Source: Flavobacterium denitrificans DSM 15936
Lineage (GTDB): Bacteria > Bacteroidota > Bacteroidia > Flavobacteriales > Flavobacteriaceae
Direction of reading: 5' to 3'
Assembly (NCBI RefSeq): GCF_000425445.1
Contig: NZ_KE384379.1
Span: 357,257 to 410,867, forward strand
Length of the DNA: 53,611 bases
The position numbers and the translations under genes are program-made. The notes beneath the pieces were generated by a model. It had not been told where the DNA came from, made no database searches, and was given only the letters and a program-made list of their open reading frames with translations. Below are positions 1 to 8,965 of the stretch, one piece after another (the stretch's first letter is position 1; each line of letters starts with the position of its first letter).

Positions 1-36
1 GACACATTGACAAATTATCTAATTAAAAAACAATGA
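1..36 (+). CDS. possible 3' end of an upstream gene (partial)
   Basis: Reading from base 1, the frame is open for eleven codons (DTLTNYLIKKQ) and stops with TGA at 34-36. That stop overlaps the nadK start in an ATGA arrangement, which is common for translationally coupled genes. Another frame also ends here (HIDKLSN, then TAA at 24-26), so the assignment is uncertain. Nothing about function can be read from so few residues. Confidence 0.4.
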   Translation, partial: DTLTNYLIKKQ

Positions 37-917
37 AAATAGCCATCTACGGACAATATTATCAAAACAGCACCGAGCCTATTATAAAAGACATTTTTTT
101 GTTTTTCACCTCCAATAATGTTGAAATTGTTATTGAAGAAAATTTCCTGGAAATGCTTTATGAAAAACAGCTTGTAAAAAAAGAGTACAAAACCTTTTCA
201 TCGAGCACGATTCTAGATAATAGTTTTGAAATGTTGATTAGTATTGGTGGAGATGGAACAGTTTTAAGATCTGCTGCTTTGGTTCGAAATTCTGGCGTAC
301 CTCTTTTAGGAATCAATGCAGGCCGATTAGGCTTTCTTGCCAAAGTCCAAAAAGAAAACATTGACATTTTACTGCAATACGTGATCGATCAAAATTACAC
401 CACTTCAGAAAGAACACTACTTGGCCTAACTTCTGAACCAAATAATGAAGCTTTCGCAGAATTGAATTTTGCAATGAACGAAGTCACCGTTAGCCGTAAA
501 GACACTACTTCGATGATTACCGTAGAAACTTATTTAAATAACGAATACCTAAATTCTTATTGGGCCGACGGCCTAATCATTTCAACGCCAACTGGTTCTA
601 CTGGATACTCCTTGAGTTGTGGGGGACCTATTTTAACGCCTGATGTAAAAAGTTTAGTTATAACGCCTATAGCACCACACAATTTAACCGCCAGACCACT
701 TGTTATTCCTGACGATACTGAAATCACTTTGCGAGTTTCTGGAAGAGAAGACCAATATCTAGTTTCATTGGACTCCAGAATTTCATCTGTGAAAAATGAA
801 TCGATCTTAAAAATCAAAAAAACAGACTATAAAATCAAAATGGTAGAGATTCCTGGCGAAACTTTCCTGAAAACTTTGAGAAACAAATTGCTCTGGGGCG
901 AAGACAAGAGAAATTAA
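33..917 (+). CDS. nadK: NAD kinase
   Basis: ATP-dependent NAD kinase of 294 residues, the usual family length; it makes NADP from NAD in the cytoplasm. The GGDGT motif of the NAD/diacylglycerol-kinase fold lies at residues 72-76, with the catalytic-type Asp at 74. Further on come the NEVTVSR segment and the conserved ADGLIISTPTGSTGYSLS stretch that lines the NAD site. The ATG at 33 is the first in frame and may overlap the stop of an upstream gene. No terminator is visible behind it. A 173-base gap with a clear promoter separates it from the envelope operon, so nadK is probably transcribed with genes to the left. Confidence 0.96.
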   Translation: MKIAIYGQYYQNSTEPIIKDIFLFFTSNNVEIVIEENFLEMLYEKQLVKKEYKTFSSSTILDNSFEMLISIGGDGTVLRSAALVRNSGVPLLGINAGRLGFLAKVQKENIDILLQYVIDQNYTTSERTLLGLTSEPNNEAFAELNFAMNEVTVSRKDTTSMITVETYLNNEYLNSYWADGLIISTPTGSTGYSLSCGGPILTPDVKSLVITPIAPHNLTARPLVIPDDTEITLRVSGREDQYLVSLDSRISSVKNESILKIKKTDYKIKMVEIPGETFLKTLRNKLLWGEDKRN

Positions 918-1043
918 GTCCTTTTCTGACACCCTACTATACGATAATACCACTTTTTCTCGTTCTGCATGTATCGAATCCGCATTAAATGTCTCAAAAT
1001 CATAATGTAAATTGAAAAAAAAGCACATTTAATCAAAGCAACG

Positions 1044-1072
1044 TTGATTCGTATCGATAATTATTATATTTG
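1044..1072 (+). promoter_or_regulatory. Bacteroidota-type promoter for the envelope operon
   Basis: A -7 element TATATTTG at 1065-1072 matches TAnnTTTG exactly. A TTG at 1044-1046 lies 18 bases upstream, close to the usual -33 spacing. It sits 19 bases before the DUF6089 gene and is the best promoter match I see in the window. It would drive DUF6089, uppS, bamA and the two ompH-type genes. Confidence 0.7.
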
Positions 1073-1090
1073 CACGCAATTTTGAATTAA

Positions 1091-1774
1091 ATGAAGAAAA
1101 TTTTTAATTTATTGTTATGTTTTTTCCCCTTTATTACACTTAATGCTCAGATCCATGAGATTGGTGTTTTTCTTGGTGGAAGCAACTTTATTGGCGACGT
1201 AGGAAGTACAACATACATCAATCCAGACAAGCTGGCTTTTGGCGTATTATATAAATGGAATAAAAGTCCGCGTCATGCGTACCGTTTTTCGTATACCCAA
1301 TCTACAGTTTCCGGAAACGACCTAGATTCAGACGAAACAGGAAGAAACAGAAGAGGATACAGTTTTAGAAACAATATAAAAGAGCTTTCGGCTGGTTTAG
1401 AATTTAATTTTTTCGATTTTAATCTGCATGATTATCACACAAAAGTTACACCTTATATACATTCAGGTTTAAGTTACTTTTTTTATGATGATTTATACAT
1501 TGACGGAGGCGATACATACAAATACAAAACTTCGAGCTCAATTGCCATTCCGATGACTTTGGGAATCAAATCAAATGTTACACCACATTTTGTTATAGGA
1601 GCTGAAATTGGCGCTCGCTATACTTTTACAGATAATATTGACGGAAGCAATCCAACAAACAGCAATTTTTCGGATTTGCGTTTTGGAAATTTAAATAATA
1701 ACGACTGGTATGTCTTCTCTGGTATTACATTAACCTATACCTTTGGACAAAAACCTTGCTATTGCGCAGAATAA
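1091..1774 (+). CDS. DUF6089-type outer-membrane beta-barrel protein
   Basis: Secreted protein of 227 residues with a signal peptide ending near LNAQ (residues 17-20), followed by alternating aromatic and polar strands typical of an 8-10 strand outer-membrane barrel. The order nadK, DUF6089, uppS, bamA, ompH, ompH is one I associate with Flavobacteriia, which supports the family call. Its role is unknown; its place at the head of a bamA operon suggests outer-membrane biogenesis or quality control, which is inference. The last residues (FGQKPCYCAE) put two cysteines just after the terminal strand, where most barrels end with an aromatic residue. The stop lies 4 bases before the uppS ATG, so translation is probably coupled. 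Confidence 0.85.
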   Translation: MKKIFNLLLCFFPFITLNAQIHEIGVFLGGSNFIGDVGSTTYINPDKLAFGVLYKWNKSPRHAYRFSYTQSTVSGNDLDSDETGRNRRGYSFRNNIKELSAGLEFNFFDFNLHDYHTKVTPYIHSGLSYFFYDDLYIDGGDTYKYKTSSSIAIPMTLGIKSNVTPHFVIGAEIGARYTFTDNIDGSNPTNSNFSDLRFGNLNNNDWYVFSGITLTYTFGQKPCYCAE

Positions 1775-1778
1775 TACA

Positions 1779-2519
1779 ATGAATTTACTAGACTCTATAG
1801 ATCACACAAATTTGCCTAAACATCTTGCCATTATTATGGACGGAAACGGGCGTTGGGCTAAACAACAAGGTTTTTTACGTGCTTTTGGTCATGAAAATGG
1901 CACAAAATCAGTAAAAAAAACAATTACAACTTGTGCCAAACTTGGCATTGAGTATTTAACATTATATGCTTTTTCTACTGAAAACTGGAATCGCCCAAAA
2001 CTAGAAGTTGAAGCTTTAATGAAAATATTGATCAACTCTCTAAAAAAAGAGCTAGTTACTTTACAAGAAAACAATATCAGGCTAAATGCTATTGGAAATC
2101 TTGACAAATTACCAAAATCAGCCCAAAAAGAACTTTTAGACGTTATCGAGAAGACCAAAAATAACACTCGATTAACCCTTACACTGGCTTTAAGTTACGG
2201 ATCACGAGAAGAATTGGTAAATGCCGTAAGAATCATCAGTGATAAAGTTAAAAATAATATAATTTCATTAGACACTATTGACGATTCAATTATAAATGAG
2301 CATCTTTACACGCAAAATTTACCAGACGTAGATTTATTAATAAGAACAAGTGGAGAACATAGAATAAGTAATTTTTTGCTGTGGCAGATCGCCTATGCAG
2401 AATTGTATTTTACGAATGTCTTGTGGCCAGACTTTAAAGATCAAGATTTATATGAGGCTATCATTAGTTATCAAAAAAGAGAACGTAGATTTGGAAAAAC
2501 AAGTGAACAAATTAAATAA
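1779..2519 (+). CDS. uppS: isoprenyl transferase (undecaprenyl diphosphate synthase)
   Basis: Cis-prenyltransferase of 246 residues that extends farnesyl diphosphate with isopentenyl units to give the C55 lipid carrier for peptidoglycan and surface glycans. The catalytic motif IIMDGNGRWAK is present with Asp21. The SFSTENW-like segment (YAFSTENWNRP) and the C-terminal RTSGEHRISNFLLWQ and WPDF motifs are intact. I chose the ATG at 1779 because the frame upstream of it only re-reads the end of the DUF6089 gene; the start at 1779 puts the protein directly before LLDSIDHTNLPKH, as in relatives. Its 3' end overlaps the proposed bamA start. Confidence 0.95.
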   Translation: MNLLDSIDHTNLPKHLAIIMDGNGRWAKQQGFLRAFGHENGTKSVKKTITTCAKLGIEYLTLYAFSTENWNRPKLEVEALMKILINSLKKELVTLQENNIRLNAIGNLDKLPKSAQKELLDVIEKTKNNTRLTLTLALSYGSREELVNAVRIISDKVKNNIISLDTIDDSIINEHLYTQNLPDVDLLIRTSGEHRISNFLLWQIAYAELYFTNVLWPDFKDQDLYEAIISYQKRERRFGKTSEQIK

Positions 2520-5205
2520 TTTTTTAGTGTTACAAAAAAGAGTACAAATAGTCCTTACCCTACTACTTTTGGGTAGTTTTTCACAAATAAAAGCACAAGA
2601 TCGAGTTCCTTTTGATCAAGGAAAAAAATATATTCTTGCTAAAGTTTCTGTTGTTGGTAAAATAAGCTTCAATGAACAAACTGTTGTTACTTTTTCTGGC
2701 CTTCAAAAAGGACAGGAAATAACAGTGCCTGGTGAAGAAATCAGTAGTGCTATCAAAAAATTAGGTAAACTTGGCCTTTTTGACGAAATTTCATTTTATG
2801 TTAACAAAGTAGAAAACGACAGTATTTACCTTGATTTAGATATTGTTGAGCTACCTAAATTGAATGAAGTAAAAATTGTGGGGGTTAAGAAAAGCAAAGT
2901 CGAAGGACTTATTAAGGACAATAACTTGACAAAAAATAAAATTGTCAACGAAAACTTAATTACGACAACTAAAAACTATATTGAAAACAAATACAAAAAA
3001 GAAGGTTATTATAACACAAAAGTTATCATTACAAACACACCTGATACTACTGCTGGAAATCAAGTAAATATGCTTGTACGTATAGATAAAGGTGACAAGG
3101 TAAAAATCAGCAACATCGATTTTGAAGGAAACAAACAACTTACAGATACTCAATTAAGAGCAGCAATGAAAGATACGAAACAAAAGAATTTATTTCGTGT
3201 TTTAAAAGCCTCAAAATTCATTCCTGAAAAATACAAAACCGACTTAGAAAATGTTGTTGCCGCCTATAAAGAAAAAGGTTATCGTGATGCACGTATAATC
3301 TCTGACTCTGTTGCTTACAACAAAGATAAAAATATGCTTGGCATAAAAATTAAGGTTGAAGAAGGAAACAAATATTACTTCGGAAACATTAAATTTTTAG
3401 GAAATACTGTTTATTCTGATCAGCTTCTGCATCGTTATTTAGGAATCAAAAAAGGTGAAACTTACAATGGAGTTTTACTTGAAAAACGTATTGCTGACAA
3501 AACAAAACCTGATGCAGAAGACATCACAAACTTATACCAAAACAACGGTTACCTGTTCTCTAACATCAATGCTGTAGAGGTAAAAACAGTAAACGACACA
3601 ATTGATTTTGAAATTAGAGTTACTGAAGGTCCAATTGCGTATTTCAACAAAATTTATGTTACAGGAAACGACAAAACAAATGACCACGTAATTTATCGTG
3701 AGTTAAGAACTAAACCTGGAAACAAATACAGCAAAGAAGAATTAGTTAGAACAATTCGTGAAATTGGTCAATTAGGTTTCTTTGATCCAGAATCTATTAA
3801 ACCTGAATTTAGAAATGTTGATGCTGGAGCTGGAACAGTAGATATCGAGTATCAACTTGTTGAAAAAGGATCTAGCCAGGTTGAACTTCAAGGAGGTTAT
3901 GGAGGCGGTGGTTTCATCGGAACTTTAGGTCTTTCGTTCAACAACTTCTCAGCTAGAAACATATTCAACAAAGAGTCATACAAACCGCTTCCGATGGGAG
4001 ATGGTCAAAAAGTAGCGCTTCGTTTGCAAGGAAGTACTTATTTCCAAACGTACAGTTTATCATTCTCTGAACCTTGGTTTGGAGGAAAAAAACCAGTACA
4101 ATTTAGTTCTGCGATTTCGTACAGTAAACAATTCAACAACAATTATGCAACAAGAACAGTTGATAAAAGCAAAAGTTTTAATATTTTTACAGTACAAGTT
4201 GGTTTAGCAAAACGTTTAACGGTGCCTGATGATTTCTTCGTATTATCACAATCTGTAAGTTACCAGCATTATGACTTAAATAATTATTATACGGGATTAT
4301 TTACCTTTGGTAATGGAGCATCGCGAAACCTTGCTTATACTATTGGTCTGACAAGAAATAACAAAGGTACGAATCCTATTTTCCCAATTTATGGTTCGGA
4401 ATTTAGTATTTCGGCAAAAGTAACACCTCCGTATTCATTATTGAATGGAATTGATTATGGAGATTTAGAGAACCAAAAGGAATACAAAACCCAATATACA
4501 GGAGCTCCAACATCTGGTGTTGATGGCCAGCCATTAAACACAGGCGACTACGTGAAAACAGAAACTGTTAATGGACAATCTGGATATGTAAGCGTTGGAT
4601 CTGATTATGCAAGTGCTGATACAGATGTTGCTAAAGTCGATCAAAAGAAATACAATTGGTTAGAATACTATAAAATTAAATTCAAAGCAGATTGGTATAC
4701 TAAAGTTTATGGAAAGTTAGTCTTAAGAACATTAACGGAATTTGGTTTCTTAGGAGCTTATGATCAAGCAAGAGGAGTTGTACCATTTGAGCGTTTTTAT
4801 TTAGGAGGAGATGGAATGGCGCAATACTCAATGGACGGTAGAGAAACTATTGGTTTAAGAGGTTATCCAAACGGATCATTGACTCCAACAAATGCTGCGG
4901 GTCAACAGATTGGAGCAACAATCTATAACAAATTTTCTATGGAGTTACGCTATCCTATTACACTAAAATCGTCAGCATCAATCTATGCGTTGACATTCTT
5001 AGAAGCAGGAGCATCATATCCACAATTTAAGGATTACAATCCGTTTGATTTGAGTCGTTCAGCAGGTGTAGGATTACGTGTATTCATGCCAGCATTTGGA
5101 TTGTTAGGAATTGATTTCGGTTACGGTTTCGACGCTCTGCCTAATTCTGTTACCAATAAACCAAATGGATGGGAAACTCATTTCATTATTGGACAACAAT
5201 TTTAG
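2491..5205 (+). CDS. bamA: outer-membrane protein assembly factor BamA
   Basis: Omp85-family insertase that folds and inserts beta-barrel proteins into the outer membrane; about 904 residues from the chosen start. A signal peptide ends near SQIKAQ. Several POTRA repeats follow (pieces such as VVGKISFNEQTV, KISNIDFEGNKQL, YFGNIKFLGN, YFNKIYVTGNDKT), then a C-terminal barrel ending in GQQF with a terminal Phe. One surface loop (about 4460-4650) is long and polar. There is no ATG at a sensible site: the candidates are TTG at 2491 or GTG at 2503, 2527 or 2542, all giving a usable signal peptide. I list 2491, with 29 bases of overlap with uppS. An ATG at 2395 would prepend an unlikely out-of-family leader. 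Confidence 0.92.
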   Translation: MEKQVNKLNNFLVLQKRVQIVLTLLLLGSFSQIKAQDRVPFDQGKKYILAKVSVVGKISFNEQTVVTFSGLQKGQEITVPGEEISSAIKKLGKLGLFDEISFYVNKVENDSIYLDLDIVELPKLNEVKIVGVKKSKVEGLIKDNNLTKNKIVNENLITTTKNYIENKYKKEGYYNTKVIITNTPDTTAGNQVNMLVRIDKGDKVKISNIDFEGNKQLTDTQLRAAMKDTKQKNLFRVLKASKFIPEKYKTDLENVVAAYKEKGYRDARIISDSVAYNKDKNMLGIKIKVEEGNKYYFGNIKFLGNTVYSDQLLHRYLGIKKGETYNGVLLEKRIADKTKPDAEDITNLYQNNGYLFSNINAVEVKTVNDTIDFEIRVTEGPIAYFNKIYVTGNDKTNDHVIYRELRTKPGNKYSKEELVRTIREIGQLGFFDPESIKPEFRNVDAGAGTVDIEYQLVEKGSSQVELQGGYGGGGFIGTLGLSFNNFSARNIFNKESYKPLPMGDGQKVALRLQGSTYFQTYSLSFSEPWFGGKKPVQFSSAISYSKQFNNNYATRTVDKSKSFNIFTVQVGLAKRLTVPDDFFVLSQSVSYQHYDLNNYYTGLFTFGNGASRNLAYTIGLTRNNKGTNPIFPIYGSEFSISAKVTPPYSLLNGIDYGDLENQKEYKTQYTGAPTSGVDGQPLNTGDYVKTETVNGQSGYVSVGSDYASADTDVAKVDQKKYNWLEYYKIKFKADWYTKVYGKLVLRTLTEFGFLGAYDQARGVVPFERFYLGGDGMAQYSMDGRETIGLRGYPNGSLTPTNAAGQQIGATIYNKFSMELRYPITLKSSASIYALTFLEAGASYPQFKDYNPFDLSRSAGVGLRVFMPAFGLLGIDFGYGFDALPNSVTNKPNGWETHFIIGQQF

Positions 5206-5247
5206 ACAATTAGCGTTTGGTTAAAAATCATCAAATAAAGTTATGTT

Positions 5248-6276
5248 ATGAGAAAACAGTTTTTATTTATATTTTTAGCCTTGATTGTAGCAAATACAAG
5301 TCAGGCTCAGACACGAACGACAAGAATTGGCTACATCGATATGGAGTACATTCTTGAAAACGTTTCTGACTATAAAGAGGCGACAGCTCAATTAGAGTTG
5401 AAAGCTCAAAAATGGAAACAAGAAATTGAGTCAAAAAAAATAGAAATAAACAAACTGAAAGAAAGCTTAAAAGCTGAAAAAGCACTTTTGACAAAAGAGC
5501 TTATTGATGAAAGAGAAACTGAAATAAAATTCATGGAGACGGAGATGATGGATTATCAGCAAAAACAATTTGGCGCTGACGGAAATCTAATTCATCAAAA
5601 AATGTCATTAGCAAAACCGATACAGGATCAAGTTTTTACTGCTGTACAAGATATTGCCGAAGCCAAAAATTATGATTTCATCTTTGACAAATCTTCGGAT
5701 TTGACAATGCTTTTCAGTAATAAAAAATTTGACATTAGTGATCAGGTCATCCGAGTTTTAAATAGAACTGACAAAAGAGAACAATTGACTAAAAAACAAT
5801 TGAAAGATCAGGAAGCTAAAGAAGCCCGCGAAAATGAAATTGACGAAAATCCGGCAATGGCAGACCGACAAAAAGCACTTGATGAAAAGAGAGCGGCAAG
5901 AGAAAAACTAATAGAAGATCGAAGATTAGAACAAGAGGCTAAGAAAAAAGAATACGACGATAGAAGAAAAGCCATACAAGCAGAAAGAGAAGCTAAAAAA
6001 AATGGCACGGTTTCTGAACCTGCAAAAACAAATGAAGCTGCCAAGACAACTGAAGCCGTTAAAACTGACCGAACAACGACAAAACCTGCAGCAACTACTG
6101 AAACGGCACCAGCAACAACTGAACCGGCAGTAGATAAAGCAGCAGAAAGACAAAAAATATACGAGCAACGTAAAAAAGAATTAGAAGAAAGAAGAAAGAA
6201 AATATTAGAAGAAAGAGAAGCGGCTAAAAAAGCAAAAGAAGCCGAAACACAAAAACCTAATACGACCAATAATTAA
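5248..6276 (+). CDS. Skp/OmpH-family periplasmic chaperone with long charged tail
   Basis: A 342-residue secreted protein with a signal peptide ending at SQAQ, then an OmpH/Skp domain (about residues 25-175: start GYIDMEYILENV, long coiled-coil arms, and the closing strand DFIFDKSSDLTMLFSNKKFD). Skp proteins hold unfolded barrel proteins in the periplasm for BamA, which is encoded just upstream. The unusual part is residues 180-342. This is a second, highly charged helical region rich in Lys, Glu, Arg and Ala, broken by a Thr/Ala/Pro-rich linker near residues 255-295. Typical Skp is about 160-170 residues, like the next gene. The tail could be a periplasm-spanning spacer or a wall- or protein-binding arm; this is inference. 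Confidence 0.88.
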   Translation: MRKQFLFIFLALIVANTSQAQTRTTRIGYIDMEYILENVSDYKEATAQLELKAQKWKQEIESKKIEINKLKESLKAEKALLTKELIDERETEIKFMETEMMDYQQKQFGADGNLIHQKMSLAKPIQDQVFTAVQDIAEAKNYDFIFDKSSDLTMLFSNKKFDISDQVIRVLNRTDKREQLTKKQLKDQEAKEARENEIDENPAMADRQKALDEKRAAREKLIEDRRLEQEAKKKEYDDRRKAIQAEREAKKNGTVSEPAKTNEAAKTTEAVKTDRTTTKPAATTETAPATTEPAVDKAAERQKIYEQRKKELEERRKKILEEREAAKKAKEAETQKPNTTNN

Positions 6277-6290
6277 TTAATATTTTAAAA

Positions 6291-6794
6291 ATGATGAAAC
6301 AAATCAAAACTTTACTAATTGCTGCCGTTTTAATTTTAGGAGCAAGTAACACAATGAATGCACAGGCTAAGGTTGCCCATGTTGATGTTAGCGAGATTAT
6401 GTCGAAAATGCCTGCTATGCTAGATGCTCAAAATCAACTACAAAAATTAAGTGGTACATACGACGCTGAATACAAAAAAATGGTAGACGAATACCAAACT
6501 AAAATCAAAAAGTACGAAACTGAATCTACTACAGCTACTGAAGCAGTAAACACAGAGCGTGCTAAAGAAGTTCAAGATATGCAAAAAAGAATTGTTGATT
6601 ACAGAGACAATGCACAAAAAGAACTACAACAAAAAGACAACGACATCATGAAACCAATTATGGAAAAAGTGAAAGCTTCTATCCAAAAAGTTGGAAAAGC
6701 TAAAGGCTACCAATACGTTTTAGACGGTTCTAGCCTTATCTTAGCTGATGGTCCAAACATCACTGCTGATGTTAAAAAAGATTTAGGATTCTAA
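6291..6794 (+). CDS. Skp/OmpH-family periplasmic chaperone
   Basis: A 167-residue OmpH/Skp-type chaperone of normal length. The signal peptide ends at NTMNAQ. The mature protein begins KVAHVDVSEIMSKMP, continues through a heptad-rich helical hairpin (residues 45-125), and closes with the conserved strand YQYVLDGSSLILADG. It follows the long OmpH-like gene by 14 bases and precedes a strong terminator, so it is the last gene of the bamA operon. It presumably shields outer-membrane proteins on their way to BamA. An adjacent second ATG (6294) is an equally possible start; the difference is one residue. Confidence 0.92.
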   Translation: MMKQIKTLLIAAVLILGASNTMNAQAKVAHVDVSEIMSKMPAMLDAQNQLQKLSGTYDAEYKKMVDEYQTKIKKYETESTTATEAVNTERAKEVQDMQKRIVDYRDNAQKELQQKDNDIMKPIMEKVKASIQKVGKAKGYQYVLDGSSLILADGPNITADVKKDLGF

Positions 6795-6818
6795 TAAACG
6801 AATTTCTTTTTATTAAAA

Positions 6819-6857
6819 AACTGCTCATTGTTTTAAAACTTTGAGCGGTTTTTTTTT
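6819..6857 (+). terminator. rho-independent terminator of the uppS-bamA-ompH operon
   Basis: Stem AACTGCTCA (6819-6827) pairs with TGAGCGGTT (6842-6850), with one G-U pair, and is followed at once by a run of T. It lies 25 bases after the second ompH stop. Confidence 0.85.
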
Positions 6858-6936
6858 ACAATAAATTAAAACTAAAAAAGATAAAAAATTCGCAGATTTC
6901 AATTAAATTCAAATATCAATTTATTTCAAAAAATAC

Positions 6937-6944
6937 TAAATTTG
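6937..6944 (+). promoter_or_regulatory. -7 promoter element for murI
   Basis: TAAATTTG matches TAnnTTTG exactly, with no convincing -33 TTG. It ends only 5 bases before the murI ATG at 6950, so transcription may begin at or next to the start codon. Confidence 0.55.
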
Positions 6945-6949
6945 TATTT

Positions 6950-7726
6950 ATGACGAATAACAATCCTATAGGCGTTTTTGATTCTGGAATTGGGGGAACT
7001 TCAATCTGGAATGAAATTCATAATCTTCTTCCAAACGAAAAAACCATTTACTTAGCCGATAGTAAAAATGCTCCTTATGGTCAAAAAACCAAAGAAGAAA
7101 TTGTTGCTCTCAGTAAAAAAAATGTAGAATTTTTAATTGAAAAAGGTTGCAAATTGATTGTTGTAGCTTGTAATACTGCTACAACAAATGCTATTCGCGA
7201 ACTTCGTGAAGATTATAACATTCCGTTTATAGGAATTGAGCCCGCTATTAAACCTGCTGCAAATAATTCAAAAACGCAAGTAATTGGCATTTTAGCCACC
7301 AAAGGGACTTTGAACAGCGAACTGTTTAACAAAACTGCTGAAATGTTTCAAAACACGACAATTATTGAGCAAGTTGGCCACGGTTTAGTACAGCTTATAG
7401 AAGACGGAAACCTAAACTCTCCAGAAATGACAGCGCTTTTAGAATCGTACTTAAAACCTATGATTGATGCAAATATTGATTATCTTGTTTTGGGTTGCAG
7501 TCATTATCCTTATTTGATTCCTCAGATAAAAAAAATTCTGCCGGACCACATCCAAATTATAGATTCTGGTGAAGCAGTGGCCCGTCAGACGCAAAATATT
7601 CTGCGTGAAAAAGTTGGTTTTTCAGAACTTAAAGAAAGTGAACCTGAATTTTATGTAAATTCAAATCCCGCAGTATTAGAATCGATTTTAGATTACAAAT
7701 ATCCTGTAGTTAAAAAAGACTTCTGA
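6950..7726 (+). CDS. murI: glutamate racemase
   Basis: Cofactor-independent racemase of 258 residues that makes D-glutamate for peptidoglycan. The fold starts with GVFDSGIGG (Asp11). The two catalytic cysteines are in VVACNTATTN (Cys74) and LGCSHYPYL (Cys183), and the YGQKT segment near residue 43 is conserved. Length and motifs are normal. It is a single-gene unit with its own -7 element. Its stop lies 3 bases from the stop of the converging minus-strand gene, and a hairpin covers both ends. The start codon is the only nearby ATG in frame. Confidence 0.96.
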   Translation: MTNNNPIGVFDSGIGGTSIWNEIHNLLPNEKTIYLADSKNAPYGQKTKEEIVALSKKNVEFLIEKGCKLIVVACNTATTNAIRELREDYNIPFIGIEPAIKPAANNSKTQVIGILATKGTLNSELFNKTAEMFQNTTIIEQVGHGLVQLIEDGNLNSPEMTALLESYLKPMIDANIDYLVLGCSHYPYLIPQIKKILPDHIQIIDSGEAVARQTQNILREKVGFSELKESEPEFYVNSNPAVLESILDYKYPVVKKDF

Positions 7727-7731
7727 GTCTT
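7711..7731 (-). terminator. terminator formed inside the 3' end of murI
   Basis: AAGACT (7716-7721) and AGTCTT (7726-7731) form a 6-bp stem with a TCTG loop. Read on the minus strand it is followed by a run of T (the A run at 7712-7717). It would stop transcription from the minus-strand barrel gene and uses murI coding bases. On the plus strand the run after it is weak. Confidence 0.55.
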
Positions 7732-8965
7732 ATTCAATTTTACGCTTAACAAACCAAATTCCATCTAAAGACAAATTCAGCGATAATTTATGATAATTTT
7801 CTTTTATTAAATTATCTGATATTTTTCCTTTTTGTCCGTATGAATAGGAAATATTGAGTGTTGTAAGAGTATTTTCGATTGGCAAGGACAGACCAATCGA
7901 AATTGCAGCATTATTTACCCTTTTCCGATCTACTTCCAGATGTCCGTTATCAAAATTCGCTCCCATTGCATATTGAACCTTGTCCCAGTATTTTCGGAAA
8001 TCTTTTTTGGCGCGGTAAGTAAAACCAAGCGCGAACCGGTCTTGATTCACAAAATCTCCGTATAATTCAGATTGGCTAGTGTTGCTCCAAAAGCTTTTTT
8101 CATAATCGAAAGTCATATTCAAATTATTCTTAAAGCGCTTACTAATACCTACTCCTATTTCCAAAGGCATATAATAATCGTCAATATCTGAAGCAACATC
8201 AGATTGAATTGTTGTTATAACTTCATCAGCTATGACCTCAACGCTCTGCACTTTTGATGCTTTGATTTGAGCGGGCAATTTAATCACTGGAGCTATTGTA
8301 AAGGTAGAGTCAATCTTATATTGCGCTCCTAATGTTGCGCGAAGACCATTGTAGTTTGTCTTTTTATTGACTGTTGTCAGCGTATTCTGAATCAAGAAAT
8401 TTCGTTCGTCAGTAGTGCTTCCAAATAAAACAGAACCAGAGAAACCAAGTGAGAATTTTTTCCCAAATCTATATCCATATGAGAAATCAAAATTATTCAA
8501 TCCTCCAGATCCAGTCGCTGTTAAACAATAATATTCCTGACTGTTTTCTATTGGCAGTTGTAGATTTGAAATTTTAAAAGCGGCGCTTGAATATGGGCGA
8601 AGCGCTAAACTAAAACCTGAATTTTTAGTCACTGGAAAAGCAAAAGCAATGTGCGAGAATTGAAAATTATTTCGCTTTTCGGAACGTGAACTGCTTTGAT
8701 AAGTTGTCGCAATAGCTTTTCCCCCAATATCAAACATAAAATGATTTAGAGAAAGATAGCCCAACGATGCCGGATTTAAATTATTGATAAAAGTATCAGA
8801 CGGCAAAGCCATTCCAGATGAACCAATTGAAGGAAGAATTCCGAAATCAGAATCATAAACGCTCCCAACGCCGTATAGCGAATAAGGCGAACTTGAAATA
8901 CTTTGAGAAAATGAAGTGAGCGACAATAAAATGGCGCCGATCAAATAAATTATTTTACTTTTCAT
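7730..8965 (-). CDS. FadL/PorV-like outer-membrane beta-barrel protein
   Basis: A 411-residue secreted protein with a signal peptide ending near SFSQ, then a barrel-type pattern of alternating residues up to the C-terminus. After the signal come a YSLYGVGSV segment and an NNLNPASLGYL motif. The NPA(S) turn is typical of FadL-type fatty-acid channels and of T9SS PorV-like relatives. Substrate is unknown. Its start codon directly abuts the stop of the DUF4270 gene upstream (no bases between), so the two are translated from one message and may work together at the outer membrane. It could equally be an orphan Flavobacteriia-specific barrel. Confidence 0.7.
   Translation of the reverse strand: MKSKIIYLIGAILLSLTSFSQSISSSPYSLYGVGSVYDSDFGILPSIGSSGMALPSDTFINNLNPASLGYLSLNHFMFDIGGKAIATTYQSSSRSEKRNNFQFSHIAFAFPVTKNSGFSLALRPYSSAAFKISNLQLPIENSQEYYCLTATGSGGLNNFDFSYGYRFGKKFSLGFSGSVLFGSTTDERNFLIQNTLTTVNKKTNYNGLRATLGAQYKIDSTFTIAPVIKLPAQIKASKVQSVEVIADEVITTIQSDVASDIDDYYMPLEIGVGISKRFKNNLNMTFDYEKSFWSNTSQSELYGDFVNQDRFALGFTYRAKKDFRKYWDKVQYAMGANFDNGHLEVDRKRVNNAAISIGLSLPIENTLTTLNISYSYGQKGKISDNLIKENYHKLSLNLSLDGIWFVKRKIE

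Noticed and set aside
807..1028. Minus-strand reading frame of 73 codons behind nadK
   Set aside because: It overlaps nadK antisense and the gap, with no promoter or recognisable protein features.
5808..6269. Minus-strand reading frame of 153 codons, Ser/Ala/Phe-rich
   Set aside because: It is antisense to the Lys/Glu/Ala-rich tail of the OmpH-like gene; its composition is explained by that tail.
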